A DNA stretch of 64,000 nt from Paenibacillus radicis (ex Gao et al. 2016) (lineage in GTDB: Bacteria > Bacillota > Bacilli > Paenibacillales > Paenibacillaceae), in assembly GCF_014641555.1 (NCBI RefSeq), contig NZ_BMHY01000003.1:619324-683323 (forward strand), in the 5' to 3' direction. The notes under the pieces are model-generated. The model was not told the DNA's origin. It searched no databases and was given only the letters and a program-made list of their open reading frames with translations. The translations under genes and the position numbers were made by a program. Below are positions 39,410 to 49,854 of this stretch, piece by piece; the first letter of the stretch is position 1; every line of letters starts with the position of its first letter.

Positions 39410-39679
39410 TTATTGGTTCTCGAGCTCCTCTTTGCTGACGAGTGCGACTAAAGCGTTTACAGCCTGCTCGGCATCGGAACCTTCCGCGCTAATAAAAACT
39501 TCAGTACCGGAACTAATCGCCAAGCTCATAATTCCCATAATCGATTTGGCATTCACTTTTTTGTCGTCTTTCTCAACAAATACTTCAGAGGAAAATTTGT
39601 TCGCTTCTTGAACGAAAAGTGCTGCTGGTCTAGCATGTAGTCCCGTCTTAAGACGAACGACAACCGGAAGCCTTGTCAT
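39410..39679 (-). CDS. crh: HPr-family phosphocarrier in the crh position
   Basis: 89 residues of the HPr fold. The gene follows rapZ-yvcK-whiA exactly as crh does in B. subtilis, and LKTGLxARPAALFVQEAN and NAKSIMGIMSL resemble Crh. Unlike B. subtilis Crh, which has Gln15, position 15 is His (GLHARPAA); regulatory Ser46 (AKSIMG) is also present. It could therefore be phosphorylated both by HprK at Ser46 and by enzyme I at His15. The ATG at 39679 puts both residues at canonical numbers and follows AGGGGG. Confidence 0.85.
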   Translation of the reverse strand: MTRLPVVVRLKTGLHARPAALFVQEANKFSSEVFVEKDDKKVNAKSIMGIMSLAISSGTEVFISAEGSDAEQAVNALVALVSKEELENQ

Positions 39680-39796
39680 GGAAACCATACCCCCTATATC
39701 ATAATCAATAAAGCATCAACATTCACATGTCATGTAATAAAGCCCGTTTTGTACATCATTATATCATTATACCAAAGGATGCACTAGGATAAAAGT

Positions 39797-40726
39797 TCAC
39801 CCATTGCGTATTTTTTCTGCCATCTCATCAATTTTTCGTAAACGATGATTGACGCCGGACTTGCTGACGTTTCCTTTGAGCAGCTCGCCGACTTCTTTCA
39901 AGTTCATATCCGGATGTTGGAGACGAACCTGCGCTACTTCCTTCAATTTATCCGGAAGATTACCTAGGCCAATTTCCTTCTGCAGAAGCTTAATATTATC
40001 GATCTGCCGTACCGCCGCGCCAATCGTCTTGTTCAGGTTTGCGGTTTCGCAATTCACGATCCGATTGACCGAGTTGCGCATGTCGCGCATAATGCGAACG
40101 TCCTCGAACTTGAACAACGCTTGGTGAGCGCCGATAATGTTCAACAGCTCAATAATTTTCTCGCCCTCTTTAATGTAGAAAATAAAACCTTTCTTCCGTT
40201 CGATGCATCTTGCATTCAAATCGAACTTGTTCGCCAGATCAACAAGCGAATTGCAGTGCTCCTCATACATCGAGGAAATTTCCAGATGATAAGACGAGCC
40301 CTCCGGATTGTTGACCGAACCGCCGGCGAGAAAAGCACCGCGCAAGTAAGAACGTTTGCAGCAAGGCTTGCGAATAATGTCTTTATTTATGCCCAAATTG
40401 AAGACGAATCCTTCGGACACGATCCGAAGCTCGCTCAAAATTTCCTGTACCCTTGTCGGAATCCGGACAATGTACACGTTATTTTTTTTGAGTCTCATTT
40501 TTTTACGAACGAGAAGCTCAGTATGCACTTCATAATGCTTCTTCAGCAGCGAATAAATCCGCCGCGCGATAGCCGCATTTTCCGTAGAGATGTCCAGAAC
40601 GACCTTGCGGCTGGATACACTGACAGAACCGTTCATCCGGATGAGTGCCGACAATTCCGCACGCTCGCAGCAAGTGTCCGCTTCAACCATCGTTAGTTCC
40701 TTTTTTGTTTGCGCCGCAAATGACAT
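39797..40726 (-). CDS. whiA: WhiA DNA-binding protein
   Basis: 309 residues: an N-terminal part with two LAGLIDADG-like homing-endonuclease-fold units ([21 protein letters not shown] type) lacking catalytic use, and a C-terminal HTH ([23 protein letters not shown]). In bacilli WhiA binds DNA and influences cell division and chromosome segregation. Its start is 7 bp after the yvcK stop. Member of the rapZ-yvcK-whiA-crh operon. Confidence 0.96.
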   Translation of the reverse strand: MSFAAQTKKELTMVEADTCCERAELSALIRMNGSVSVSSRKVVLDISTENAAIARRIYSLLKKHYEVHTELLVRKKMRLKKNNVYIVRIPTRVQEILSELRIVSEGFVFNLGINKDIIRKPCCKRSYLRGAFLAGGSVNNPEGSSYHLEISSMYEEHCNSLVDLANKFDLNARCIERKKGFIFYIKEGEKIIELLNIIGAHQALFKFEDVRIMRDMRNSVNRIVNCETANLNKTIGAAVRQIDNIKLLQKEIGLGNLPDKLKEVAQVRLQHPDMNLKEVGELLKGNVSKSGVNHRLRKIDEMAEKIRNG

Positions 40727-40733
40727 CGTTTTT

Positions 40734-41720
40734 TCACCTCTTTCTAAGCATCCAGTTTTCCACTAGCTTATAGATATGATGGCTCAATCGCTCCGCATCA
40801 TGCCTTAAGAATGTCCGGAACAGGACAAGCCGGTCAGCAATGACCTCGTAGCCTCTGTTCGTCACTTCATCCAGATCCAGATGAACGGCCTTCGCGCCCA
40901 TTTCCGCATACTTATCTTCAACTTGAGGCGGAATCTCGCCATCATTAACGATAACATAGTCGAACAGATGATGACCAATATGCGCATGAATCGCATCCAA
41001 ATGATCGCTTACTGTATAGTTGTCGGTCTCGCCCGGCTGTGTCATCACGTTGCAGACAAACAGCTTCACCGCATCGGAATCGCAAATCGCTTGCGCCAGC
41101 TTCGGCACGAGCAAATTCGGAATAATGCTTGTGTACAGGCTTCCCGGACCGATAAGAATCGCGTCCGCTTGCTCGATCGCTTCCACTGCTTCCGCAAGCG
41201 GCTCCACGTCGCTAGGCTCCACGAAGACGCGCTTGATGATCTTTCCCGATTTTGGAATAACAGATTCGCCTTCCACGATCGTACCATCGGTCATTTCTGC
41301 CTTCAGCACAATCGCTTGATCCGCTGCGGGCAGCACTCTGCCTCGAACGGCAAGCACCTTGCTCAGCTCGCGAATGCCGGTGACAAAGTCGCCTGCAATA
41401 TCCGTCATCGCTGCTAGCATGAGATTGCCCAGACTATGGCCAGCCAATCCCGTGCCGCTGTTAAACCGGTACTGCAGTACCTCGGTCAAAAGCGGCTCCG
41501 CATCCGCAAGCGCCATAAGCACATTGCGGATATCGCCCGGAGGCGGCATCTGCAGCTCGCTGCGCAGGATGCCGGAGCTGCCGCCGTCGTCGGCAACCGT
41601 TACGATTGCCGTAATGTCGAGCGGCTTCTCCTTCAGTCCGCGGAGCATAACCGACAGACCGGTTCCTCCGCCAATGACGACAATTTTGGGCCGCCTCATT
41701 ATTTTATGCCTGCTCTGCAT
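40734..41720 (-). CDS. yvcK: YvcK/GlmR-type gluconeogenesis factor
   Basis: 328 residues of the CofD/UPF0052 fold: [18 protein letters not shown] near the N-terminus binds UDP-sugar, then [12 protein letters not shown] and [12 protein letters not shown]. In B. subtilis it links central carbon flux to cell-wall precursor supply and morphology on gluconeogenic carbon. The ATG at 41720 is chosen, with AGGTG five bases upstream. Confidence 0.94.
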   Translation of the reverse strand: MQSRHKIMRRPKIVVIGGGTGLSVMLRGLKEKPLDITAIVTVADDGGSSGILRSELQMPPPGDIRNVLMALADAEPLLTEVLQYRFNSGTGLAGHSLGNLMLAAMTDIAGDFVTGIRELSKVLAVRGRVLPAADQAIVLKAEMTDGTIVEGESVIPKSGKIIKRVFVEPSDVEPLAEAVEAIEQADAILIGPGSLYTSIIPNLLVPKLAQAICDSDAVKLFVCNVMTQPGETDNYTVSDHLDAIHAHIGHHLFDYVIVNDGEIPPQVEDKYAEMGAKAVHLDLDEVTNRGYEVIADRLVLFRTFLRHDAERLSHHIYKLVENWMLRKR

Positions 41721-41732
41721 CACATCACCTCG

Positions 41733-42617
41733 TCAATGCTTATCTCTGTCGGCATCGCGATGGCTGACACGAACACGCTCCGTATCGCTGCTGCCGAGCA
41801 CTCTTCCCAAATATTCAGCAATGGCTACCGAACGGTGCTTGCCGCCGGTACAGCCAATCCCTATGACAACCTGGCTCTTGCCTTCCTTATGGTATAAAGG
41901 AATAAGAAATTGAAGCATATCCACCAGCTTGGTCAAAAAGGTCTGCGTCTCGGGCCATTTCATCACGTACTCGTAAACTTCAGGCGTTTGCCCGGTGTTG
42001 GGACGCAGATGCTCAATATAATGCGGGTTCGGCAGAAAACGAACGTCATAAATGAGATCGGCGTCAATTGGAATGCCGTATTTGAAGCCGAAGGACGTTA
42101 CATTGATTTGAAGGCTGTTTTGCTCCAGATTCGTAAACCGGGAGACAATCCGCTCTTTCAGTAAAGCCGGTTTGATGCTGCTCGTATCGATCACCAGCGA
42201 AGCGGAGCCTTTGAGATCCTCCAGCATGCGGCGTTCCATTCGAATGCCTTCCAGAGGCATACCCTCCGGGTTCAGCGGATGACGACGACGGCTTTCCTTA
42301 TAGCGCTGAACGAGCACTTCATCCTTCGCATCAAGGAAAAGAATCTCGCAGCTGATCGTAAAATGATCTTTAATAAAATTCAATGATTCCGATAAAGCGG
42401 TAAAAAACTCGCGGCCCCTCAAATCGATGACAAGCGCGACTTTTCCGATTTTTCCGTTCGACTGCTCTATCAGCTCCGCAAACTTCGGAATGAGCACCGG
42501 AGGCAAATTATCGACACAGAAGAAACCGAGATCTTCCAGGCTTTGTACGGCTATGGTCTTTCCCGCGCCCGACATCCCTGTAATAATAACCAGCTTCGAC
42601 ATCGCTCCCGCTTCCAT
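41733..42617 (-). CDS. rapZ: RNase adapter-type nucleotide-binding protein RapZ/YvcJ
   Basis: 294 residues. P-loop GMSGAGKT near residue 14, and the C-terminal [15 protein letters not shown]. In bacilli YvcJ hydrolyses GTP and affects competence; in E. coli RapZ directs GlmZ RNA decay. The ATG at 42617 follows GAGGAGG; a longer reading from 42656 is not supported. First gene of the whiA operon. Confidence 0.95.
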   Translation of the reverse strand: MEAGAMSKLVIITGMSGAGKTIAVQSLEDLGFFCVDNLPPVLIPKFAELIEQSNGKIGKVALVIDLRGREFFTALSESLNFIKDHFTISCEILFLDAKDEVLVQRYKESRRRHPLNPEGMPLEGIRMERRMLEDLKGSASLVIDTSSIKPALLKERIVSRFTNLEQNSLQINVTSFGFKYGIPIDADLIYDVRFLPNPHYIEHLRPNTGQTPEVYEYVMKWPETQTFLTKLVDMLQFLIPLYHKEGKSQVVIGIGCTGGKHRSVAIAEYLGRVLGSSDTERVRVSHRDADRDKH

Positions 42618-42671
42618 AACTTCCTCCTCTTGACCCGCTGCGCTTGCTGCAATCAACGGGGTCGTCTGCTG

Positions 42672-43622
42672 CTACGCACGCAGAATAAGTCCTGCCGCGC
42701 CTACTACGCCGGCGTTGTTGCCAAGCGTTGCCGCTACGATTTTCACACCGTCTTTTGCTTCGTTTTGCGTATATTTCTCGAATACTTCACGGATTTGATC
42801 GAATAGGAAATCACCGGCTTTGGATACGCCGCCGCCGATAATAAAGCTTTCTGGATTTAAAACGACAGCCAGAACCGCCATCGATCTGCCCAAATAGTAA
42901 GCGGCGCGGTTAACGATACGTGCAGCCACTTCATCGCCTGCTTTTGCAGCGTCGATAACGTCTTTCGCCATAATATTTTCAACGAGGGACAACGTCGTAC
43001 GGTCTCCACGCTCCACAGCGTCTTTGGCCATGCGGATAATGCCGGTTGCCGAAGACACCGTCTCTAGGCAGCCCATTTTGCCGCAGCCGCACTGGATCGC
43101 TTCCAGATCAGGCACGATTGCAATATGACCAAGCTCGCCTGCCATGCCAGCGAAGCCCTCGACGATTTTGCCGCCGATAATAATACCGCCGCCTACGCCG
43201 GTTCCCAGCGTATAGCATACGCAGTTGTCAACGCCTTTGCCAGCTCCAGCCCATGCCTCGCCAAGCGCTGCTACGTTAGCGTCGTTATTAACGAGCACCT
43301 TTACTTGAAGCGTGTCCTCCAAATAATCCTTCAAATTTACGTCGCGAATCTTCAGGTTCGGCGCGAATTTAACATAGCCTCGCGGAATATCGAGGAAGCC
43401 AGCGATTCCCACGCCAACGCCTTCCACTTGCCCCCAGTTATATGACGATTCTTCCACAATATTCTTGGCATATTGCGCAATATTTTGAAGGATCACATCT
43501 GTGCCTTTGGCTGTTTCCGTTGGCCCTTCGTATGTTTGCAGCAACTCGCCTTCCTGATTGCAAATTCCGACTTTAATGGCGGTTCCGCCTACATCGACAC
43601 CAACGTAAATCTTCTCAGACAT
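42672..43622 (-). CDS. glcK: ROK-family glucokinase
   Basis: 316 residues. DVGGTAIKVGIC is the ATP phosphate-binding loop, and CGCGKMGCLETVSS is the ROK zinc site. NNDANVAALGEA and GELGHI complete the sugar site. It makes glucose 6-phosphate from free glucose. AGGTGG precedes the ATG. It lies 54 bp before rapZ and could be co-transcribed with it. Confidence 0.94.
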   Translation of the reverse strand: MSEKIYVGVDVGGTAIKVGICNQEGELLQTYEGPTETAKGTDVILQNIAQYAKNIVEESSYNWGQVEGVGVGIAGFLDIPRGYVKFAPNLKIRDVNLKDYLEDTLQVKVLVNNDANVAALGEAWAGAGKGVDNCVCYTLGTGVGGGIIIGGKIVEGFAGMAGELGHIAIVPDLEAIQCGCGKMGCLETVSSATGIIRMAKDAVERGDRTTLSLVENIMAKDVIDAAKAGDEVAARIVNRAAYYLGRSMAVLAVVLNPESFIIGGGVSKAGDFLFDQIREVFEKYTQNEAKDGVKIVAATLGNNAGVVGAAGLILRA

Positions 43623-43808
43623 TACTAGTCCACCTCATTAATAGGTTATCTTCTCTGTATCCAACTATAAGCGAACGCACTTGTTCGGTCAAGACAACGT
43701 ACTGCTAGCCTTCGGCGCATAATGCCGCAGCTCCTTCATATAAAGAGCCCTGTCCGCAGGAATCGCAGTTCCCACGAAAAGGGCTCGAAAAGGCAGGATC
43801 CGAATCTT

Positions 43809-44756
43809 TTACAAAGACTGGCTCCAGTCTTGTGTAATGTGGCCTTCCAAATACCGTTCACAGTCCAGTGCCGCCATACAGCCGCTGCCTGCAGCCGTAA
43901 TCGCTTGGCGATACTTGCTGTCCTGCACGTCGCCGCAAGCGAATACGCCCGGTACGTTCGTCTCGGAGGTACCCGGCTTCACTTTAATGTAGCCGTGATC
44001 GTCCGTATCGATTTGTCCATCCAGAAATTTCGTGTTCGGCGTATGGCCGATTGCGATGAAAATCCCGTCGGTCTCAATAACCTCTTCTTGGCCGGATTCG
44101 TTATCACGGACCTTCAGACCCGTTACGCCCATACCGTTAGCTACAACCTCAAGCGGTGTACGATTCAAGCTCCAGCTAATTTTTTCGTTTTCTTTGGCGC
44201 GATCCTGCATGATTTTGGAAGCTCTCAGCTCGTCACGACGATTGACCAGCTCCACATTAGTGGCAAAGCGAGTCAGGAAGCTCGCTTCCTCCATTGCGGA
44301 GTCACCGCCGCCCACAACGATGATCTTTTTCCCGCGGAAAAAGAATCCGTCACAAGTTGCGCATGTGCTTACGCCGCGTCCTACGTTATCTTTCTCACCC
44401 GGAATGCCGAGGTACTTCGCGGATGCGCCGGTTGAGATAATGAGCGTCTCGCTGACGAATTCGCCTTTGCCTTCCACTTGCAGCTTGAACGGACGCTCCG
44501 ACATATCGACGCTGTTCACCCAGCCTGTGATGAACTCGGCACCAAAGCGCTCCGCTTGCTTGCGCATGTTCGCCATCAGATCAGGGCCCATAATACCCTC
44601 TGGGAAGCCTGGGAAGTTCTCAACCTCCGTTGTCGTCGTCAACTGGCCGCCTGGCTCAGGACCTTCGATGACAAGAGGATTCATGTTCGCGCGTGCCAGA
44701 TAGATCGCTGCGGTGAGGCCTGCAGGGCCTGTACCAATAATAATGGATTTGTACAT
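43809..44756 (-). CDS. trxB: Thioredoxin-disulfide reductase
   Basis: 315 residues with FAD motif GTGPAGLTAAIYLARA, redox-active CATC in STCATCDGFFF near residue 135, NADPH motif VVGGGDSAMEEA and late GVFACGDVQD. It keeps thioredoxin reduced. The ATG at 44756 follows GGAGGT; 32 upstream in-frame codons are not supported. A hairpin at 44837-44874 lies in its leader. Confidence 0.96.
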   Translation of the reverse strand: MYKSIIIGTGPAGLTAAIYLARANMNPLVIEGPEPGGQLTTTTEVENFPGFPEGIMGPDLMANMRKQAERFGAEFITGWVNSVDMSERPFKLQVEGKGEFVSETLIISTGASAKYLGIPGEKDNVGRGVSTCATCDGFFFRGKKIIVVGGGDSAMEEASFLTRFATNVELVNRRDELRASKIMQDRAKENEKISWSLNRTPLEVVANGMGVTGLKVRDNESGQEEVIETDGIFIAIGHTPNTKFLDGQIDTDDHGYIKVKPGTSETNVPGVFACGDVQDSKYRQAITAAGSGCMAALDCERYLEGHITQDWSQSL

Positions 44757-44836
44757 GTTGGGTTTACCTCCGTTTATATGGATGCTCAATGACTGCCGCT
44801 GTGCCGCCATATCGTCCTTCCGATCGCCATTGCCCC

Positions 44837-44874
44837 CGAATGGTTTGAACAAAGTCCCCTATGGGGACCATTCG
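44837..44874 (-). promoter_or_regulatory. Nested hairpin in the trxB leader
   Basis: CGAATGG and CCATTCG arms enclose a GTCCCC/GGGGAC stem with TAT loop. It lies 80 bp before the trxB start with no T-tract. Function unknown. Confidence 0.4.
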
Positions 44875-45011
44875 TGGACAAAAGCGAACGCTGCCGCTTC
44901 TACAGGACGATATGGCCGCTCCGCTTCACCATCGCCAAGTTCTTATAAAATGTCGTTCAACCCTCATGTGAGGGAGAGTGAAAGAGAGTAAAGAGATAAC
45001 GGCTTGACTTG

Positions 45012-46808
45012 CTATTCCAGCAAGTCAGAGTCGGTATCGGTATCGGAGTCGCTAGCCGATTGGACGTCCGTAATGGAGAACACGGAGCTAAGCGACTTCA
45101 TCTTTTCCTTAATGCCGCAAACCTCGTCGATCTTCTTTACATTCTTGCTTACCGTTGCAATAGATGTGTTGTACCGCTGCGATACCTCGTGATAAGAGAT
45201 CGTACGACGGTGCATCTTAGCCGTAAGGTATTCCAGAGCAGCTGCCCAGCCTTCTACCTTTGTAAGCTTTGGCACGTCGGGATAGACCCGGGACAGAAAC
45301 TCAACCCACAGCGTCATCAGATCATGCTGTTGAACGAGATCATAATGCTTGTTCATACGAACCAGCGCTGTCTCGACGACGTCCTGCCACTTTTGCTCCC
45401 ATACAGGCAGTCTGGAAGGCACCCGATTCGGCTCGATGACCGTCGATTTGCCCTCAAGCACCGCTTGAAGAGGCTCTTGTACGCCAATCGTGCGAAGAAC
45501 AAAGATCGCAATCCGCTTCAAGTAATCGTCCTCGTCCTTCTCCAGTAAGAAGGAGCGAAGCACATCCTTCACTTCGTTATCGGCAATCATGCCGAGCGCT
45601 TGAATGACTTGAAGCTTCGTATGCTGATCGCCGTGGCGCAACGCCCAGAAGAACGAAGAACGCACGAGCGGATCCCGCTTCATATGATCCGGCAAACCGT
45701 CGGAGGAGTTTTCCCAAAGCTTGAACTGCTCCTCGAATGGCAGGTGGTAATGGTAGCTGATTGAAGCGTTATGCTCACCGCCTTTGACCAACTCAAGCTG
45801 TTCCATATAATAGCGAGGGATACCCGAATCCGGGTCCAGCTTCGCCGCTTGCTTCCACAAGCGCTCCGCTTCCGCATAGCGCCCGATATTGCAGGCCGCT
45901 ACCGCCGCATAATGATACAAACACGGGTCCTGAGGCAGCGAAGTATCCTTCAGCAGCCGGGTGAAATGGCGGTAAGCAGACTCATGTTCTCCTAAGATGC
46001 CCATTGTCGTAGCCAATTTAAACACATGCTCCTGGTGGAACGGCATGGTCTTAACCAGCATCTCCACCAGCGGCGCCAGTTGCTCGGTGTCGCTTTTATG
46101 CTGATAGAAAATCGCCAGATTGCAAAGGGCATGCAAATTGCCCGGCTCGATCTCTAAAGCTTCGCGAATCGTATCCATCGCTTTGTCGAACAAGCCCATG
46201 TAGTAGAACGCCAGCGCCAAGTTGTTGCGTGCCGCAAGAAAATCAGGCTGTGCCTCGATAATCTGCTCTAAAATCCGCACTGCTTCGGCAAACTTGCCCT
46301 CTTCAAGCAGCATTCGCGCCTGGTCGTGCTCGACCATCCCTTCGCGGGACTTAATACTTGTGAGACGAGTAGGCCGTTCCAGCTCGAAATGAAGCAAATC
46401 CATCATTTCTTCCGCTTCGTCCAGAAACTGGCCGTCCATGTCTTCTTCCAGATAATGCACAAGCGCGCCTTCAGCCGCTTCGTAAAGCTCCATATTGGCG
46501 TAATTGTTCGCCATATAAAAATGACATTCCGTCATTGTAGGATCAAGTTCATCGACGATCCAATTCAGAATGCGATTGGATTCCTCGTAATTGCCCATTT
46601 CAGATAAAATACCAGCCATGTTGCAATGATTAACCGGATTGTCCGGCTCGTATTCCACAGCTCTACGGAAATACTTCAGTGCCTTGTCATAGTGGTAACG
46701 GTCCAGTGATCGTACCGCCCTCTCGAAAAAAAACGTCGCGTCCCATTGTATCGGTATAATTTTCGTTGGCTGTTCCAAGGCAGCTCGTTTCTTCTCCTTC
46801 ACCGGCAA
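45012..46808 (-). CDS. Tetratricopeptide-repeat protein
   Basis: 598 residues. Residues about 20-330 hold at least six TPR units (for example YDKALKYFRRAVEYEPDNPVNHCN and LFDKAMDTIREALEIEPGNLHALCN). The C-terminal 230 residues include a helix-turn-helix-like segment (SYHEVSQRYNTSIATVSKNVKKI) and an acidic end. Proteins of this kind lie beside trxB and the his operon in related genomes. A DNA- or protein-binding scaffold is likely; no enzymatic motif is seen. The start is TTG or the GTG two codons later, with GGGAGG upstream. Confidence 0.82.
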   Translation of the reverse strand: MPVKEKKRAALEQPTKIIPIQWDATFFFERAVRSLDRYHYDKALKYFRRAVEYEPDNPVNHCNMAGILSEMGNYEESNRILNWIVDELDPTMTECHFYMANNYANMELYEAAEGALVHYLEEDMDGQFLDEAEEMMDLLHFELERPTRLTSIKSREGMVEHDQARMLLEEGKFAEAVRILEQIIEAQPDFLAARNNLALAFYYMGLFDKAMDTIREALEIEPGNLHALCNLAIFYQHKSDTEQLAPLVEMLVKTMPFHQEHVFKLATTMGILGEHESAYRHFTRLLKDTSLPQDPCLYHYAAVAACNIGRYAEAERLWKQAAKLDPDSGIPRYYMEQLELVKGGEHNASISYHYHLPFEEQFKLWENSSDGLPDHMKRDPLVRSSFFWALRHGDQHTKLQVIQALGMIADNEVKDVLRSFLLEKDEDDYLKRIAIFVLRTIGVQEPLQAVLEGKSTVIEPNRVPSRLPVWEQKWQDVVETALVRMNKHYDLVQQHDLMTLWVEFLSRVYPDVPKLTKVEGWAAALEYLTAKMHRRTISYHEVSQRYNTSIATVSKNVKKIDEVCGIKEKMKSLSSVFSITDVQSASDSDTDTDSDLLE

Positions 46809-46880
46809 GGCACCTCCCGATCTTCTGATTTTCTACGATTATACCATAGCAACGCCTATCCTAACACGAAAGAATATGTG

Positions 46881-46920
46881 GGAAAATCGCGGACGTTATA
46901 TTAACCGCCCGCGATTTTCC
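46881..46920 (-). terminator. Hairpin after prs
   Basis: GGAAAATCGCGG and CCGCGATTTTCC, perfect 12-bp arms with 16-nt loop, 25 bp after the prs stop. No strong T-tract beyond the stem's own TTTT. Confidence 0.7.
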
Positions 46921-46944
46921 GTGACTAGCTATGCAAATTCGGCC

Positions 46945-47895
46945 CTATACGCCGGCATTTTTGAAGAGGGTACTGATCGAACCGCCTTCGATAATAATTC
47001 TTGTTGCTTCTGCAAGCAACGGCGCAACCGAGAGAACCGTAAAGCGCTCCGGACGGTTATCCGGCAGCAGAATGGAGTCGGTTACGACGACTTCTTTAAT
47101 ATTGGGATGATCCAAACGCTCAATGGCATTGCCGGAAAATAACGGATGAGTTGCGCATACATACACGTCTTCCGCACCGCGTTCCTTCAAACTTTCCACT
47201 ACGTTCACGATCGTGTTGCCCGTATCGATCAAATCTTCAATAATGATTGGCGTCTGCCCTTGAACGTCGCCGATTACGTGCGTAATGGACGATTCGTTAT
47301 GCGCAGGACGTTTTTTGATCATAATGGCAAACGAAGTATCGAGGTAGTTGGCGAGCTTCTCAGCTGTGGAAGCTCGTCCCGCATCCGGAGAAACGACAAC
47401 CGGGTTCTTGATGTTCTTCGATTTCAGGTAGTCGCTGAGCAAATCCAGCGCTGTCATATGGTCTACCGGAATATTGAAGAAGCCTTGAATAGCCGGTGCA
47501 TGCAGGTCAATCGTGAGGACCCGGTTCGCGCCGACCGTCGTCAGCACATCTGCCACCATTTTGGCCGAAATCGGCTCACGCGGCGCAGCCTTCCGTTCCT
47601 GACGAGCGTACCCGTAGTACGGCATAATGATGTTAATCGTTTTGGCGGATGCCCGTTTTGCCGCATCAATCATAACAAGCAGTTCTATGAAATGCTCATT
47701 GATCGGATGAGAGAAAGATTGAACGAGGAATACGTCACAGTTCCGAATCGTTTCTTCGTAGTGAACGTACACTTCCCCGCTCTTGAAACGGGACATTTTG
47801 ATAGCGCCGAGTGTCAATCCTAAGTCCTCGGCGATCTTTTGGGCCAAAACCGGATTAGACGAACCCGAGAAAATACGCAACTTGTCGCTTAACAT
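46945..47895 (-). CDS. prs: Ribose-phosphate pyrophosphokinase
   Basis: 316 residues of the class I PRPP synthase. FSGSSNPVLAQKIAEDLG at the N-terminus, the flexible MPYYGYARQERKA loop, DLHAPAIQGFF metal site and the PRPP loop IIEDLIDTGNTI are all seen. PRPP is the HisG substrate, and the gene lies next to the his operon. It has its own promoter (48085-48112). TCAGGAGG precedes the ATG. Confidence 0.95.
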   Translation of the reverse strand: MLSDKLRIFSGSSNPVLAQKIAEDLGLTLGAIKMSRFKSGEVYVHYEETIRNCDVFLVQSFSHPINEHFIELLVMIDAAKRASAKTINIIMPYYGYARQERKAAPREPISAKMVADVLTTVGANRVLTIDLHAPAIQGFFNIPVDHMTALDLLSDYLKSKNIKNPVVVSPDAGRASTAEKLANYLDTSFAIMIKKRPAHNESSITHVIGDVQGQTPIIIEDLIDTGNTIVNVVESLKERGAEDVYVCATHPLFSGNAIERLDHPNIKEVVVTDSILLPDNRPERFTVLSVAPLLAEATRIIIEGGSISTLFKNAGV

Positions 47896-48299
47896 GATAC
47901 CCTCCTGAGCGTTTTAAAACCAATTAATAAGATTGGACATGACGTCGGGCTTTTGACATGGGCTGGTACCCTCTGCAAAAGCTTGCTTGCGCCGGCTGTC
48001 TTCAGCATCGCGGCAAGCCGGCCGCTTTGATAAAATGCTGCGTCTCCCCTACAAGAACGCCAGCCATTTCGTCTTTACTATACCATTATACATTGTATTT
48101 ACGATAATTCAAAAATCAGCTGTTGGCAATTTTCGACTCTTTTTCGCCAGCAAGCGGACAAAACCGACATCTTTCAACACCGGACGCTTATATAATCAGC
48201 GTATTGTCCAATTTGTGCGGACAGGGGAAAAGCCGGTCAGCATCGATCAGCTCCGTTGTGGAGCCGTGTCTATGCCAATCGGCTTTAAGGCCGCATAGC
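47896..48299. other. 404-bp gap between hisIE and prs
   Basis: Holds the predicted prs promoter at 48085-48112 and a GC-rich GCCGGC-containing stretch near 47990-48025. I see no gene and no his terminator with a clear T-tract. Confidence 0.5.
48085..48112 (-). promoter_or_regulatory. Predicted sigma-A promoter of prs
   Basis: TTGAAT, 16 bp, TATAAT on the minus strand; leader of about 180 nt. Confidence 0.65.
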
Positions 48300-49007
48300 C
48301 TATTGGCCACCCGCCTGTTCGCGCTTCATTGCATTATTGGAGGCTGGTTTGCCGTGGCGTCCGTTCAATTCCCGCATCACATCGTCAAGCGGAAGTCCGC
48401 GCTCGCGCAGCAATACGAGCAAGTGAAACAGCAAATCGCTCGCCTCGGAACGAAGCTCGTCGTTGTCGCCGTTTTTCGCTGCGATGATAACTTCCGTCGC
48501 TTCCTCGCCTACTTTTTTCAATATTTTATCGAGACCCTTCTCGAACAAATACGTCGTGTAAGCTCCCTCCGGGCGTTCCGCATAACGCTGTGCGATAACC
48601 CCCTCAAGATTGCCAAGAATCGCAAAACGATCGGACTCTTCACTCTGCTGGTTAGCAGCGTCTGCACCCTGCACCTCAATATCGTTAAAGAAGCAGCTGT
48701 ATTTGCCAGTGTGGCATGCCGGTCCAACTTGGTCAACCTTCACGAGCAGCGTGTCGGCGTCGCAGTCATACGACATCGAGCGGATGCGCTGCGTGTGGCC
48801 GCTTGTCGCGCCTTTGTTCCACAGCTCATTCCGCGAACGGCTCCAGAACCAAGTAACACCGTTCTCCGCAGACAACCGGAGGGACTCCTCATTCATATAA
48901 GCGAGCATGAGGACTTCTTTACTCTGCGCATCTTGAACGATGGCAGGTACGAGGCCTTCTTCGCTCCATTTAATCAGAGCTGCTAGCTGTTTCAATTGAT
49001 CGGTCAT
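48300..49007 (-). CDS. hisI: Bifunctional phosphoribosyl-AMP cyclohydrolase/phosphoribosyl-ATP pyrophosphatase
   Basis: 235 residues. The N-terminal HisI domain (about 1-120) has [20 protein letters not shown] and the metal ligands in DCDADTLL and ACHTG; the C-terminal HisE domain (about 130-220) has [16 protein letters not shown]. It performs steps 2 and 3 of histidine synthesis. Its ATG overlaps the hisF stop (ATGA). A fused HisIE is usual in bacilli. Confidence 0.95.
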   Translation of the reverse strand: MTDQLKQLAALIKWSEEGLVPAIVQDAQSKEVLMLAYMNEESLRLSAENGVTWFWSRSRNELWNKGATSGHTQRIRSMSYDCDADTLLVKVDQVGPACHTGKYSCFFNDIEVQGADAANQQSEESDRFAILGNLEGVIAQRYAERPEGAYTTYLFEKGLDKILKKVGEEATEVIIAAKNGDNDELRSEASDLLFHLLVLLRERGLPLDDVMRELNGRHGKPASNNAMKREQAGGQ

Positions 49008-49762
49008 CGAACCTCCACGCCTTTCTGCCGCAAGTCGTCTTTTACTTCGCGTATTGTCATTTCTTTATAGTGGAAAATCGTAGCTGCTAGCGCCGCATCG
49101 GCATGCGCCTGCTGGAACACGTCGCCGAAGTGCTCAACCTTGCCTGCTCCTCCGGAAGCGATAACCGGAATGCTCAGCGAATCGGAAATGGCTTGGGTCA
49201 GCTTCAGATCGAAGCCGTCCTTCGTGCCGTCCGCGTCCATGCTGGTGAGCAGAATCTCGCCTGCGCCCAGCTTTTCGACTTCACGCGCCCATTCCAGCAC
49301 CTTGATGCCGGTCTCTTTACGGCCGCCGTGCGTGAACACTTCCCACTCGCCCCATGCTTCGTTGTATTTCGCGTCAATGGCGACCACGATGCATTGCGAG
49401 CCGAATTTGCGCGCGCCGTCGCGAACGAGCGACGGATTCAGAATCGCGGCCGTATTAATCGCGATCTTATCTGCGCCTGCACGCAGCAATCTCTTCATAT
49501 CGTCGACATGGGAGATGCCGCCCCCAACCGTGAACGGAATCGTAATCTCGCCTGCTGTCCGCTTCACGACTTCAATCATCGTCGCACGGCCTTCAACCGA
49601 AGCGGAAATATCAAGGAATACGAGCTCATCGGCTCCTTCGCGGTCATAAGTGGACGCCAGCTCAACCGGGTCCCCTGCATCGCGCAGGTTGACGAAGTTG
49701 ACGCCCTTCACTACACGGCCGTCCTTCACATCCAGACACGGAATAATACGTTTGGCCAGCAT
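49004..49762 (-). CDS. hisF: Imidazole glycerol phosphate synthase subunit HisF
   Basis: 252 residues, TIM barrel. [20 protein letters not shown] with the catalytic Asp11, VGGGI phosphate site, and [14 protein letters not shown] with Asp130-type catalytic residue identify HisF rather than HisA. It uses ammonia from HisH. The ATG at 49762 is preceded by AGGAGAG; the 27 codons upstream in the open frame are not supported. The gene upstream is hisH, 493 bp away, with no hisA between. Confidence 0.96.
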   Translation of the reverse strand: MLAKRIIPCLDVKDGRVVKGVNFVNLRDAGDPVELASTYDREGADELVFLDISASVEGRATMIEVVKRTAGEITIPFTVGGGISHVDDMKRLLRAGADKIAINTAAILNPSLVRDGARKFGSQCIVVAIDAKYNEAWGEWEVFTHGGRKETGIKVLEWAREVEKLGAGEILLTSMDADGTKDGFDLKLTQAISDSLSIPVIASGGAGKVEHFGDVFQQAHADAALAATIFHYKEMTIREVKDDLRQKGVEVR

Positions 49763-49854
49763 ACTGCACTCTCCTCTCTTGCTTGAGTCGGTCAGCGCTT
49801 TGCAGCGCTGCCTTTTATGTTGAACCGCGCAGATCGTATCCACTACGAAGCTGG

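Noticed and set aside
44837..44874. Riboswitch in the trxB leader
   Set aside because: A nested hairpin is present, but no known riboswitch core or terminator/antiterminator pair can be recognised.
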